Shown in pieces: positions 27,101-35,561 of a stretch of DNA of 64,000 nucleotides. The stretch is from Candidatus Chloroploca asiatica. GTDB lineage: Bacteria; Chloroflexota; Chloroflexia; Chloroflexales; Chloroflexaceae. The number at the start of each line of letters is the position of its first letter. Position 1 is the stretch's first letter. The position numbers were made by a program, and so were the translations under genes. The notes beneath the pieces were generated by a model. That model made no database searches. It worked only from the letters and a program-made list of their open reading frames with translations, and was not told where the DNA came from. The stretch lies in the NCBI RefSeq assembly GCF_002532075.1, contig NZ_LYXE01000063.1, positions 248,001 through 312,000 of the forward strand, written 5' to 3'.

Positions 27101-28197
27101 GCATCAGGAGGCTGCAGCGGTGGAAGGATCGTGCCACTCCGTTGGATGCGTCGGGCCAGAGACATCAAACGGCCCCGCTCAAAAGCACGAATAACGCTTT
27201 CGAGCCAGGCAATATGTTCATCGCGATGCGCAAGTTCTGTTTCAAGGTGGCGAGCATATGTCTGCGTCTCAGCAAGCATCGAACCGGACAACAGATCAGC
27301 GGCGTCACGGCGAGCAAGATCACGAACCAGATCGCGTTGTTGTTGAACAACCCTAGTGGTATGGGTCAGGGCGTCTATCTGCTGCTGCAACGCAAGGGTT
27401 TGCTGCTCATAAAATTGTTGGGTTTGCTGGAGCATCTGCTGCTGCTCTTCAGCATAGCGTTGGTGGGTCAAGAGATGCTGCTGGTGTTCTTCGGCCAAGC
27501 GCTGCTCGGCCTGCTGGTGACGCTGAGCGAGATCGCGCTGCTCCAGGCTTAACGCCCGCAGGTCGGAAGTCTCTTTCCACAATTCCCAGAAACGGCGCTC
27601 ATAATCACGCACAATGCGTGCTGTCGGTTCATTGCGACGGCGGAAGCGTACCGCCCAGGGCGTAATGAAGGACGCATCAAAATCGACGTCGCGGTAGAAA
27701 CCGTGCCGCGCAAAGAGGGAAGCCCAGTATTCAGGGGGATTGACGTTGAAGTGAGTGACCTCTTTATAATCAAACGGCGAAGAGGAGAAGAGGATATCGT
27801 CGCTGTGGGCGCAGAAATTCGCTACCGCACGCTCGGACGCTTCTTTTGGCATATGCTCGAGGACTTCGATGCAGATGATCAGATCATAGCTACGGTCAAA
27901 GGGATCAGCCACCGAACCAACCCGAACATAAGACTTGACTGCTTCGGGAGCATTGGCAATCGCAAACTCCGAAATATCAATTCCCTCGGCGGCGACCCCA
28001 CGCTCACGCAATTGTTCCACCAGCAACCCGAGGGCACAGCCTGCATCGAGAGCATCGCTGGGGGCAATCGTGGCAACGATTTCGTCGGCAATCCCGCCAA
28101 AAAAACGCGTCCAGTGCTCATCACGCTCATACGGTCTTCCGCAGCCTGTCGCAAAATAGAACTTATCGTACAGGCTCTGCGGATTATGTTCCGCCAT
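24118..28197 (-). CDS. Four-domain protein: methyltransferase, coiled coil, GT2, GT2, GT4
   Basis: A 1359-residue protein, the largest complete gene here. Residues about 30-190 are a SAM methyltransferase (LDAGCALGLLVEQL, ICIEVLEHMP); 205-350 are a Gln-rich coiled coil. A first GT2 (about 415-650) has LLSIVTPVYNPAPA and LLLDHDDTLAPEA. A second GT2 (about 670-900) has LVSIIIPNRNRYELL and FLNNDTEIRTGD. A GT4 closes (about 985-1340) with SIEPRKGQDLVAKAL and SRDEVLPVSILEAMAYG. The ATG at 28197 follows AAGGAG; a GTG at 28215 overlapping the ATPase stop is the alternative. One chain could thus add several sugars and cap or modify with methyl. The fusion of four catalytic domains is unusual. Confidence 0.9.
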   Translation of the reverse strand: MAEHNPQSLYDKFYFATGCGRPYERDEHWTRFFGGIADEIVATIAPSDALDAGCALGLLVEQLRERGVAAEGIDISEFAIANAPEAVKSYVRVGSVADPFDRSYDLIICIEVLEHMPKEASERAVANFCAHSDDILFSSSPFDYKEVTHFNVNPPEYWASLFARHGFYRDVDFDASFITPWAVRFRRRNEPTARIVRDYERRFWELWKETSDLRALSLEQRDLAQRHQQAEQRLAEEHQQHLLTHQRYAEEQQQMLQQTQQFYEQQTLALQQQIDALTHTTRVVQQQRDLVRDLARRDAADLLSGSMLAETQTYARHLETELAHRDEHIAWLESVIRAFERGRLMSLARRIQRSGTILPPLQPPDAPVPVTPAVLALPSDPASVYARWIAANEPDAAALIAQRRQVSQLAERPLLSIVTPVYNPAPAALKAMLASLFVQTYDHWELCVADASTEPEVTALLQRVASTDSRVRLTILEQNEGISANSNAALALATGEFILLLDHDDTLAPEALFQVVQTLKAHPEADIVYYDEDKLSEDATTRHSPWFKPSAWSPDLLLSTNYLMHGVFRRRLVEAAGCFNPATDGAQDWDLALRCSERTRAIYHIPRVLYHWRQMPGSASRDANAKPWALAGQERALRDHLARGLGSSAEVVRLNASDLRVVWPVSDKLVSIIIPNRNRYELLHACLSSLFATTTYPNYEVIIVDNGSVDARTLAYYEQLKADARVRVVPFAEPFNWSRANNLGVAEARGELLLFLNNDTEIRTGDWLHELVGWAERPEVGVVGCKLVRPDGTTQHAGVAIGVEGHGSHLFDGDVTPTYGPFGSSEWYRDLLALTGACMMMRREVFTAIGGFDERYRVGYSDLTFCLAAHQHGLRVVYTPYATLLHHEGGSRGYTLPPADVLRATIEMLPQMMAGDPYFSPHLSPVHRRPTIADPAGESLLERMASIMAGFKLTEAYAPQQMAEMAALLLKPRPRRAPVPDRQPRVLLCAHELSLTGAPLMLVQLASSLLARGYAVTIASPSAGPLEPMIEAAGIGLRLIDDLYADALLAATIVRDYDLVLVNTILGRRVVLAAHVMSVPCAWWLHESRFGRELIQSEVVAHEALVVADRLIFPAAATVALYADLVPRQMPAPIPYGIQAPALIPSLPKTQDRPLAVVVMASIEPRKGQDLVAKALLALPGALRSQFELYFVGSVLDRVFYRQLRAELASVDNIYFTGLVSHAEALTYLAQADIFVLPSRDEVLPVSILEAMAYGKAILVTDVGGVTEAVRHGQEGLVVPADDAETLASDLAMLVTTPRLRQRLGVAARARYEACFTADAFGTAMEQLLHELLPPELVRSLQDHDDQSLSPEPPSGSLS

Positions 28198-28211
28198 CCC
28201 GCTGCTCCTTC

Positions 28212-29462
28212 TCACGCATCACAACGCCAGGTGCCGCGCAACGCCAGCATCCCATAACGCTCACGTCCGGCATCATTATGCACAACAATCTGATAGAGCC
28301 GGTCATGCAGGTCAAAGACATGCAACTGGGTACTATCCACCACCGCAACACTAAGGCTATAGCGCCCTGTCAGGAGCGGTAGATCGTTGACGGTATAATC
28401 AAGAAAACCCTGGCCCATGATACGTGGGATTGCAACACTGTCAAACCCGGTATTGGGGCCACTGATCCAGATGCCGCTCTCGTGGTAGATACCCACCCCA
28501 AACACCGGCTCGGTGATCGGCTCGTGGGCCTCGTAATGTATACGTATTGTCAGAGATTTTCCGGTGTGAAAGACCGCCCGTTCTTCACCGGTCTCGTCAA
28601 GCAATTGAACGCGGACAACCTCAACTTCGCGTGTTCCCCGCCGAAAGAGGCTCTCGGTCGCTGGTGAAGCATCCTCGCTCTCCTCACCCTCACGCGTTCG
28701 TTCGTTTTCGAGGCGAATTTTTTCTTTCCGGTTGACCTCAGCGAGATAGGCATCAATGACTGTGCCTGCGGGGCCATCGGCGCGCTGTTGGCCGTGGTCA
28801 AGCCAGACGGCCACATCGCAGAGCGAACGCACGACTTCGAGGGCATGCGAGACAAAGATGATCGTCTTGCCAGCCCGGCGAAAACCATAAATGCGTTCCA
28901 TGCATTTGCGCTGGAACGCCTCGTCGCCCACGGCCAGCACCTCGTCGGTGATGAGGATATCAGGATCAACTGCGGTCGCAACGGCAAAAGCCAGGCGCGT
29001 ATACATGCCCGAAGAATAGTGCTTGATCTCGGTATCAATGAAGGGGCCGATATCAGCAAAATCAACAATCTCTTCGAGCTTGCGTTCCATCTCGCGCCGC
29101 CCGATCCCCATCAACGACCCGTAGAGGAAGACATTTTCGCGCCCATTCAACTCGGGATGGAAGCCACTACCCAATTCAAGCAGCGCCGCAATGCGCCCAC
29201 GGGTACGCACGCGCCCACTTGTGGGCTCAAGGATACGGGTAATCAACTTAAGCGCCGTACTCTTACCGGCCCCATTATGCCCAACCAGGCCCAACGACTG
29301 TCCTTCTTCCACCGTAAAATCGACATCGCGCAAGGCCCAGAAGACATCACCGGGTGGGCGCGGGCGCACCAGACCAATCACCCGCTCTTGCACCGTCTTG
29401 CGCTGATCTTTATGCAAGACAAAGCGCTTGCTAACCTGGTTGAATTCAATGACAGGGCTCAA
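28212..29462 (-). CDS. wzt: Polysaccharide ABC exporter ATP-binding protein (Wzt-like)
   Basis: A 416-residue protein. The N-terminal ATPase (about 5-245) has the Walker A GLVGHNGAGKST, the signature SSGMYTRLAFAVA and the Walker B ILITDEVLAVGDEAF. The C-terminal domain (about 265-410; FGVGIYHESGIWISGPNT) resembles the Wzt glycan-recognition domain. The start is taken as the TTG at 29462, whose TTGA overlaps the permease stop; it gives LSPVIEFNQVSKRF, where the family begins. A start at 29504 would add unrelated residues. With the permease next to it, it powers export of a lipid-linked polysaccharide across the inner membrane. Confidence 0.92.
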   Translation of the reverse strand: MSPVIEFNQVSKRFVLHKDQRKTVQERVIGLVRPRPPGDVFWALRDVDFTVEEGQSLGLVGHNGAGKSTALKLITRILEPTSGRVRTRGRIAALLELGSGFHPELNGRENVFLYGSLMGIGRREMERKLEEIVDFADIGPFIDTEIKHYSSGMYTRLAFAVATAVDPDILITDEVLAVGDEAFQRKCMERIYGFRRAGKTIIFVSHALEVVRSLCDVAVWLDHGQQRADGPAGTVIDAYLAEVNRKEKIRLENERTREGEESEDASPATESLFRRGTREVEVVRVQLLDETGEERAVFHTGKSLTIRIHYEAHEPITEPVFGVGIYHESGIWISGPNTGFDSVAIPRIMGQGFLDYTVNDLPLLTGRYSLSVAVVDSTQLHVFDLHDRLYQIVVHNDAGRERYGMLALRGTWRCDA

Positions 29463-31327
29463 ATTTCTTCCCCAAAATTGCGGCTGACGCGCTGAAACAC
29501 CCAATAGCCAACGACCAGGATAACGAGTGCCGTGACACTGACGCGTAGCACGCTGCTCAACGCGGGCAACGCGGGCGTCGGGATCTGCCCGACCGCAACG
29601 ACATTACCATAGAGGATTTCACGATAAAATTCAATCAATGACGCCATCGGATTGAACCAGCGCACCAGACGCACAGTCAATCCTTCGCCAAAAACCCCAA
29701 GCGGATAGATAATCGGGGTCAGGAAGAACCAGATATTCATAATGATGCCAATGAGATGGACAACATCACGATAGAAGACCGCTGCTGAGCCGAGCAGCAT
29801 GGCAAAACCCGCAAGCATGATCGTCTGGATCAGCATTAGTACGGGCAAATAGGCAAACGACCAGGAAAAATTGAGTCGCCCGATCGTCGTCAACTGCACC
29901 ACCGCCATCACCACAAACATCATCGGCAACGAGAGCACAAAGTTGATCAGGCTCGAAAAGACTGTCACCAGCGGCAAAACCTCACGAGGAAAATAGACCT
30001 TCTTGATCAGCGCAGCGTTGTCAATAATGCTGCGGGTACCGCCAATAATCGACTCGGCGGTATAGTTCCAGGGCAAAAGCGCAACAATAATAAAGACTGG
30101 AAACATAGCGATGCCACTCGGCAACAGCAGGCTAAAGACAATCACATAGACCAGCATCATGCCTAGGGGAGCCAGTTGCGTCCACAGATAGCCAAGTGCA
30201 CTGCCTTTATAGCGCGTGCGAAGATCACGGAGGGCAAGGTTACGGATCAGTTCACGATAGCTCCAGAGTTCAACAGCTTTGGTGGTAATCCCGGCACTCC
30301 GCTCAAAAGCAACCCCTGTGAATCCAAAAGTAAGGCCAAAGACCGTGGCAAGGGCGATCAAGTGGGGGACATACCGCGGCTCAGCGGCTGCTGGCAGGGG
30401 AGCCGGAACAGCCCAGACACTAGCGGGGGGCGTTGGATCAAACCGGACATCATAGGTCACGACGACATAGTTGAGCGTCGCCTCAATGATACGCAGGCGC
30501 ACAATGGCGCGATCTCGCTCGGCGAGTTCAGCGGCGGCGGCGGGATTCGTTGCTGCACAGGTCACCAACGCTGTTTCGCGAGCCTCAGTGACATTGATCC
30601 CGACGGTATCACAGAGGGCATCGAGGGTCGCATTGCGCGTATTGATCGCAAAACGCCAGAGATCGTAGCGGGCTTCGAGCGCACGGGCCACATCCTGGAG
30701 TTCCTCTTCAGGGAGGGTCGCAAGATCGCGGGGCGTGGCAACCGGTTCAAGCTCGCGTGACATCGGGAAGGCCTGAGAGCGAATGATCTGGCGCAGGAAT
30801 TGCGCAAACGCATCAGGCTGACTAGGTGTAGCCTCAGGCGAGGTAGACAACCAGAGCTCCCAACCCAGCATATTGCGCAGAACCTCGCGGCCACCTGCGG
30901 CACGGATCTGGCGCACCAGTTCTTCGGCCCCAGCATGCGCAAGCGCTTGTGCCTCACCTGCGGTTGAAGCAACGCCACGCACCAGCACCACGCCAGGCTC
31001 ATCAGGAATGAAATCAACCCGATAATTGGGAAGCCCAAAGCGCACATCACCACGGGCGAAGGAACGCTGACGCAAGACCTCAGTCGCATCGCCGATCGCA
31101 ATGCTCAGGCCAGTCACATTCGGGCCAACCGGATTATAGATCGCGCCATAGCGCTCGAGATCAAAATGGGTCTGCGCCGTCGCATAATAGACAACCGGCT
31201 GAGCGAGTACCCGCGGCACGGCAATGGCAAGAGCGCCCACAACAGACAACAGCACCCAGAACCATTGATAGAGCCGCAAGCCCAGGACAACTCGATTGAG
31301 CAGAGCAAGACGATCAAAGAAATTCAC
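29459..31327 (-). CDS. wzm: ABC-2 polysaccharide export permease fused to a Wzz-like N-terminal domain
   Basis: A 622-residue protein, over twice the usual size of a Wzm permease (~260). Residues 355-620 are the ABC-2 permease: LRDLRTRYKGSALGYLWTQ and the six-segment core ending RVSRNFGEEI. Residues 1-345 have a membrane segment at about 21-42, a large presumably extracytoplasmic region (about 43-318) and a second segment at about 321-342, the layout of a Wzz/chain-length regulator. The start overlaps the deacetylase stop (ATGA). If real, the fusion would couple chain-length control to export in one protein. The Wzz likeness is by architecture; sequence similarity should be tested. Confidence 0.85.
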   Translation of the reverse strand: MNFFDRLALLNRVVLGLRLYQWFWVLLSVVGALAIAVPRVLAQPVVYYATAQTHFDLERYGAIYNPVGPNVTGLSIAIGDATEVLRQRSFARGDVRFGLPNYRVDFIPDEPGVVLVRGVASTAGEAQALAHAGAEELVRQIRAAGGREVLRNMLGWELWLSTSPEATPSQPDAFAQFLRQIIRSQAFPMSRELEPVATPRDLATLPEEELQDVARALEARYDLWRFAINTRNATLDALCDTVGINVTEARETALVTCAATNPAAAAELAERDRAIVRLRIIEATLNYVVVTYDVRFDPTPPASVWAVPAPLPAAAEPRYVPHLIALATVFGLTFGFTGVAFERSAGITTKAVELWSYRELIRNLALRDLRTRYKGSALGYLWTQLAPLGMMLVYVIVFSLLLPSGIAMFPVFIIVALLPWNYTAESIIGGTRSIIDNAALIKKVYFPREVLPLVTVFSSLINFVLSLPMMFVVMAVVQLTTIGRLNFSWSFAYLPVLMLIQTIMLAGFAMLLGSAAVFYRDVVHLIGIIMNIWFFLTPIIYPLGVFGEGLTVRLVRWFNPMASLIEFYREILYGNVVAVGQIPTPALPALSSVLRVSVTALVILVVGYWVFQRVSRNFGEEI

Positions 31328-32685
31328 ATTACTATCCGCATACGTAGTGCTGTTTCAGCAGGAAGATCAAGGGTTACCAGAGCTACGGCAGGCCACCAGG
31401 CCGTACGCCACGACAACCGCCCACGCAAAGTTTCAAGCTCGACATCTTCTAGAAAAACCTGTCGCGTTGCCGCTGGCACATGCAGCGTCAGGCCAGGTAA
31501 AGCGGTACGCGTTGGATTGGTGAGTTGCAGATGAAGTTCGCCACGCTGCGCATCAAGGGCATCAGCTTCAACGCGCACCTCAGCAATCGCCGCATACCAT
31601 GTCGTAAGCTCATCTAATGGAGCAACCCAGAGGCGGATATCATTCGCCACGCGGGCAGCGACCCGTTGCCAGGAGGCAATCTGTTCAGGACTAACCACCT
31701 CTTCGGTATGCGCCCAGAAGTCTATCATACCACCAGTCTCGACGGCTCGTTCAATTTGTACCAGGGCGAGGCTTGTACGCGGTACCGTCAGGTAAAAATC
31801 GGGGCACGCCATCATGCGACCCTCGCGTCCAGGTAACCAACATGGACGCGGATAGAGGACAACCCCGTCTTGATCAACCTCCCAGAGACTATACTGGGCC
31901 TGGTTACTGAGACGAGTCACACTGGTGATACCTGCCAATTCCAATTCATCCCACGAAGCATCGCTCATACCTGCGCTACTACTCCAGGGAAACGCGAGCG
32001 AACGAGCGGGGGGCACCCCCCGTTCTGCCGCGAGGTTATTCCAGGTCTGGAGATCGAGGCGCCAGGTAACTGGATCAACGAGGCCGCCGTGGAAATGACT
32101 AAAGGTATGACTCTCAATCGTATGTCCGGCTTCACGCAACGGCTCAATCAGATCCCCAAAATACCACTCGGGATGGGACTCAACCGTACCAAAAGGGTCA
32201 TCGGCAAACCAGGGCGTTGTCGTCCACCGATCCGAAGTCCAGCCATTGGCCTGGGTCGCCCAGGGAAAGATCGGATTGCCAAGGAACTGACGCTGCTCGC
32301 GATTGCCGAGCAAAAAATTGTAGCCCGTCGCATAATAGGTCGCCCGGATCGCGAGTGGGGCAAAGACGGCCATAGTTGTCGCAAGGCCCTCGCGCATCCG
32401 CCGGGCGCGCAGCAAATAGTCTTGATCGACATTTGGGTCGCCAATCGAACGCGAATGTACCAGGCCCCCCATCGCCGTTTCCCAATCGAAGGTAAAAGCA
32501 ACAGCCGCTCGGCGGCCTGCCGGCCAGGTTGCAAGCCGAGGGAGGACGGAGGTCTCGGTGGGCGCAGGAGGCAGACGTGAGGCACAGGCAGCCAGCAAGG
32601 AGCCGCCAGCGAGTGCCCCGGCGAGCCGCAAAAAGCGACGCCGTGAGAGGATCCCTCCTTGCTGGTCTGGTCTGGTTTGTTTCAT
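31324..32685 (-). CDS. Polysaccharide deacetylase-like lipoprotein (TAT signal)
   Basis: A 453-residue protein. The N terminus has a twin-arginine signal (SRRRFLRL, 14-21) followed by the lipobox LLAAC with C34, so it is exported folded and lipid-anchored. The NodB-like domain shows AVAFTFDWETAMGG (first catalytic motif, Asp) and HTIESHTFSHFHGG (the H-S-x3-H motif), which bind a metal in deacetylases. A beta-rich C-terminal region follows (about 350-453). The start at 32685 is set by the signal peptide; the longer frame has none. It follows the jelly-roll-like gene by 4 bases and overlaps the permease. It probably trims acetyl groups from the exported glycan. Confidence 0.85.
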   Translation of the reverse strand: MKQTRPDQQGGILSRRRFLRLAGALAGGSLLAACASRLPPAPTETSVLPRLATWPAGRRAAVAFTFDWETAMGGLVHSRSIGDPNVDQDYLLRARRMREGLATTMAVFAPLAIRATYYATGYNFLLGNREQRQFLGNPIFPWATQANGWTSDRWTTTPWFADDPFGTVESHPEWYFGDLIEPLREAGHTIESHTFSHFHGGLVDPVTWRLDLQTWNNLAAERGVPPARSLAFPWSSSAGMSDASWDELELAGITSVTRLSNQAQYSLWEVDQDGVVLYPRPCWLPGREGRMMACPDFYLTVPRTSLALVQIERAVETGGMIDFWAHTEEVVSPEQIASWQRVAARVANDIRLWVAPLDELTTWYAAIAEVRVEADALDAQRGELHLQLTNPTRTALPGLTLHVPAATRQVFLEDVELETLRGRLSWRTAWWPAVALVTLDLPAETALRMRIVM

Positions 32686-32689
32686 AGGC

Positions 32690-33352
32690 TTACTGGTCAC
32701 AACAGCGCGGATCGGGCGTGGCAACCAATTGCGCCAGGGCAACCCCGCCCTGCCGAACACGCACGCGATCAAGGTAGATGCGATCATCTGAGGCTGGCGC
32801 AAATCGGATGGTCAGGCTCGCTGCCTCAGCAGGGGCCTCAAAACTCCCCAGGATCGGCGACCAAGCCCGTGGAGGTTGTTCAGGGGTCCAGAGCACCACC
32901 GACTGCCAGAAGGTGCGGTCGGTCTGGATAGGCTGGTCGGCCTCATCGTACCAGTGAAACGCAACGCGCAGGCGGGTCGGCGAGCGCTGGATCGAATCGG
33001 TCAGGGCAAACCCCGACACACAGTAGCGCACCCCGGGTTGCACCGGCACAGCGGGTGTCTGGAGATAATTGCCAATGCCGATCAACTGCATCGCACGGCC
33101 ATCGCCATCAAGATCAAAGCCCTGACCATCAACCGCCGGGCCACGCAACTCGACGCCACCGGCACGGCGGTTCCAGCCATCAGGGAGTGTACCAGGCAGA
33201 CTCACAAGGGCAAAGTCAGCATTAGGCAACAACTCACGGGCAACAAGCGGGTTGCAACGAGCGACCCGTTGCTGAAGATAGAGCAGCGCACCCAGCGCAC
33301 CAACTGCGAGGCAAAAGATTGTCGCGCCAAGCAGGAGTCGTCGTGAAACCAT
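32690..33352 (-). CDS. Secreted carbohydrate-binding-like protein
   Basis: A 220-residue protein with an N-terminal membrane segment or uncleaved signal (LLLGATIFCLAVGALGALLYL). The rest is a beta-rich domain: LLPNADFALVSLPGTLPDGW, then VRYCVSGFALTD and the closing SLTIRFAPASDDRIYLDRV, a pattern seen in CBM4/9-like jelly-roll modules. Three or four Cys residues occur (YCVS, RCCDQ). The start at 33352 gives the signal segment directly; the longer frame to 33385 does not. It is the first gene of the polysaccharide operon. A glycan-binding or anchoring role outside the membrane is inferred from fold pattern and context. Confidence 0.6.
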   Translation of the reverse strand: MVSRRLLLGATIFCLAVGALGALLYLQQRVARCNPLVARELLPNADFALVSLPGTLPDGWNRRAGGVELRGPAVDGQGFDLDGDGRAMQLIGIGNYLQTPAVPVQPGVRYCVSGFALTDSIQRSPTRLRVAFHWYDEADQPIQTDRTFWQSVVLWTPEQPPRAWSPILGSFEAPAEAASLTIRFAPASDDRIYLDRVRVRQGGVALAQLVATPDPRCCDQ

Positions 33353-33438
33353 CACTCTTTCCGGCATCGGCATCCACCGACGCACGGCATATCGCTAAGG
33401 ATCAAGTGCCAACACGTGATTGTAGCATAGTTTGTAGG

Positions 33439-33479
33439 ACAGGCAAGCGATGCCAGCTTTGCTGGCATCGCTTGCCTGT
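33439..33479. repeat. Perfect 19-bp hairpin between divergent genes, AGC-ttt-GCT apex
   Basis: Arms 33439-33457 and 33461-33479 match perfectly, loop ttt. Both flanking genes point away from it, so it is not a terminator for any gene I can see. Confidence 0.65.
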
Positions 33480-33550
33480 GCGTAGGGTTTACGCAGGGAA
33501 CCTGCGGCCCCCAAGAAACTCGCTTGAAAGGTATCAGCCCTAAACGTCAG

Positions 33551-33559
33551 TGGTATAAT
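33551..33559 (+). promoter_or_regulatory. Extended -10 promoter of mltG
   Basis: TGGTATAAT (TG-N-TATAAT) about 45 bases upstream of the mltG start. No good -35 is seen, as is common with extended -10 promoters. Confidence 0.55.
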
Positions 33560-33602
33560 GACGTGGTGAAAGCGAACAAGACAGGTATGAGGAGGATCTA
33601 TT

Positions 33603-34673
33603 GTGATGCGACACGTGCGCGCCCTTATGCTGGGCGTCGCCCTGATCGCGCTCGTAGTGGCTGGCGTTGGCTACGCCGCGTTGAATGAACTACGTGCCCC
33701 GGCTGACCCGCGTGGTGAACCGGTTGAATTTGTGATCAGGCCAGGAGCAAGTACATCGGAAATAGCTACCCAGTTGCGGAGTCAAGGGCTGATCCGCCAG
33801 CCGATACTGTTTACATGGCTCAGTCGTAGCCAGGATCTCGATGGGCGCCTGCAGGCTGGGCGTTATGTGCTGAGTCCGACGATGACGATGAGTCAGATCA
33901 CCATTGCCTTGCAAACCGCACGAATCGAGGATGTGCAGGTAACGTTCGTCGAAGGGATGCGCCTCGAAGAGATCGCCGACACGCTCGAAGCGGCGGAAAT
34001 AGTCGAAGCGACCGCTTTTCTGGAAGCGGCCCGTGATGGCGCTCGCTTTCGTAACGAATTCTTCTTGCTGAATAGCTTGCCTGATGGGGCGAGCCTTGAA
34101 GGGTATCTCTTCCCTGATACCTATCGTTTTCCGCAACAGGCAAATCCCAATGACGTGATCCGCCGCATGCTCAATCGTTTTGTCGAGCAGTATGCAACGA
34201 TCGAGCGCAGTGTCCAGGTGCCTAATGTGAATGTGCATCAACTGGTTACGATGGCTTCGATTGTGCAGCGCGAGTCGGCCCTGGTTGATGAGATGCCGTT
34301 GATCGCCGGGGTCTTCTGGAACCGGCTCAAGCCCGAGAATGCACCGATTGTCGGTGGCGGGTTACTTGGGGCTGATGCAACGATCCAATATGCGGTAGGC
34401 TATAGTACCGTTGAACAAACGTGGTGGCGCAAAAATCTGACGATGACCGACCTGCAGATTGAGAGTCCGTACAATACACGGTTGCGCCCCGGTCTCCCGC
34501 CAGGCCCGATTGCCTCACCGGGGCTTGATGCGCTACGAGCAACCGCGCAACCCGATGATGCAAATGGTTATCTCTTTTTTGTCGCCAGTTGCGAACTTGA
34601 TGGTTCACACAATTTTGCGGCCTCATTCACAGAATTCTTGCAGTACGAGGCCGAGTGGTTGGCCTGTCAGTAG
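33603..34673 (+). CDS. mltG: Endolytic murein transglycosylase
   Basis: A 356-residue protein (YceG/MltG family) that cuts nascent peptidoglycan strands at the inner membrane. It has one N-terminal membrane segment (about 8-28), a LysM-like small domain (EFVIRPGASTSEIATQLRSQ) and the catalytic domain with E224 in SIVQRESALVDEMPL, matching E218 of E. coli MltG. The C-terminal signature is SPYNTRLRPGLPPGPIASPG. The GTG at 33603 is 7 bases after GGAGG; the ATG at 33606 is equally possible. It leads a plus-strand set with aroE and the prepilin peptidase, as in many Chloroflexota where mltG and aroE are neighbours. Confidence 0.95.
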   Translation: MMRHVRALMLGVALIALVVAGVGYAALNELRAPADPRGEPVEFVIRPGASTSEIATQLRSQGLIRQPILFTWLSRSQDLDGRLQAGRYVLSPTMTMSQITIALQTARIEDVQVTFVEGMRLEEIADTLEAAEIVEATAFLEAARDGARFRNEFFLLNSLPDGASLEGYLFPDTYRFPQQANPNDVIRRMLNRFVEQYATIERSVQVPNVNVHQLVTMASIVQRESALVDEMPLIAGVFWNRLKPENAPIVGGGLLGADATIQYAVGYSTVEQTWWRKNLTMTDLQIESPYNTRLRPGLPPGPIASPGLDALRATAQPDDANGYLFFVASCELDGSHNFAASFTEFLQYEAEWLACQ

Positions 34674-34709
34674 CCCTGTCCGGCTTCTGTTCAGGGCAAA
34701 GGATCGAGA

Positions 34710-35561
34710 ATGCAGAAAATTATCTTAATTGGCGACCCGGTCGCGCACAGTCGCTCCCATCTGATGCACAATGCAGCCCTGACGCACCTGGGCCTCGCGA
34801 TGCGCTATGAGGCGGTGCATACGCCTGCCGCCGAGCTTGCCGCCCGGATTGCGGCCCTCCGGGGCGCTGAGTACCTCGGGGCGAATATTACGCTGCCCCA
34901 CAAACAGGCGGTGATACCTTTCCTAGACGGGATTGATGAACTCGCGGCGCAGATCGGGGCGGTCAATACGATTTATAAGAGTTCAGCCGGTGAGTTGATC
35001 GGCACAAATACCGACGCCCCCGGGCTGATGGCCGATCTCGCCGAGGCCGGGTTTGCACCCGAGGGGCGCATAGCGGTCATCCTGGGGGCCAGCGGGGCCG
35101 CCCGTGCGGCAGCCTTCGGTCTCGCAGAAGCCCGCGTAGAGACGCTCGTGGTCGCGAACCGTACGCCCGAGCGCGCCGAAGAATTGTTGGCTGATCTGTT
35201 ACTGACGATCACCGATGATGAAGGCCTGACGGCAACCGGTGAACCGCCCCCCTCGCTGATCGCCTTGGGTCTAGACGATTCCGAGTTAACCGAATACCTG
35301 AGCACCTGCGATCTGCTGCTCAATGCCACCTCACAGGGCTGGCATGGTGACGAAACACCGTTGCCCGATCCGCCTGTTGGGACGCACACCCTTGTCTATG
35401 ATATGGTCTATCGTCAGACATGTTTGCTGCAAGAAGCGGCAACCCGTGGAGCCCAGATCCGTGATGGGTTGGGCATGCTGGTACATCAGGGCACGATCGG
35501 CTTTACCCTCTGGACGGGACGTGAGGCACCGTTGGAGGTTATGTGGGCGGCGTTGCGTTAG
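34710..35561 (+). CDS. aroE: Shikimate dehydrogenase
   Basis: A 283-residue NADP-dependent enzyme that reduces 3-dehydroshikimate in the shikimate pathway. The substrate site is visible as SRSHLMHN (14-21) and the catalytic pair K65 (ITLPHKQAV) and D102 (GTNTDAPG), the same numbers as in E. coli AroE. The NADP fold has VILGASGAARAAAFGL. A small insertion before the C terminus (ITDDEGLTATGEPPPSLIAL) is not typical. It follows mltG by 36 bases and overlaps the next gene by 19 bases. Confidence 0.95.
   Translation: MQKIILIGDPVAHSRSHLMHNAALTHLGLAMRYEAVHTPAAELAARIAALRGAEYLGANITLPHKQAVIPFLDGIDELAAQIGAVNTIYKSSAGELIGTNTDAPGLMADLAEAGFAPEGRIAVILGASGAARAAAFGLAEARVETLVVANRTPERAEELLADLLLTITDDEGLTATGEPPPSLIALGLDDSELTEYLSTCDLLLNATSQGWHGDETPLPDPPVGTHTLVYDMVYRQTCLLQEAATRGAQIRDGLGMLVHQGTIGFTLWTGREAPLEVMWAALR

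Noticed and set aside
28482-28667. Short plus-strand ORFs inside the polysaccharide operon
   Set aside because: They are reverse frames of clear glycosyltransferase and ABC genes, with no ribosome binding sites or family motifs.
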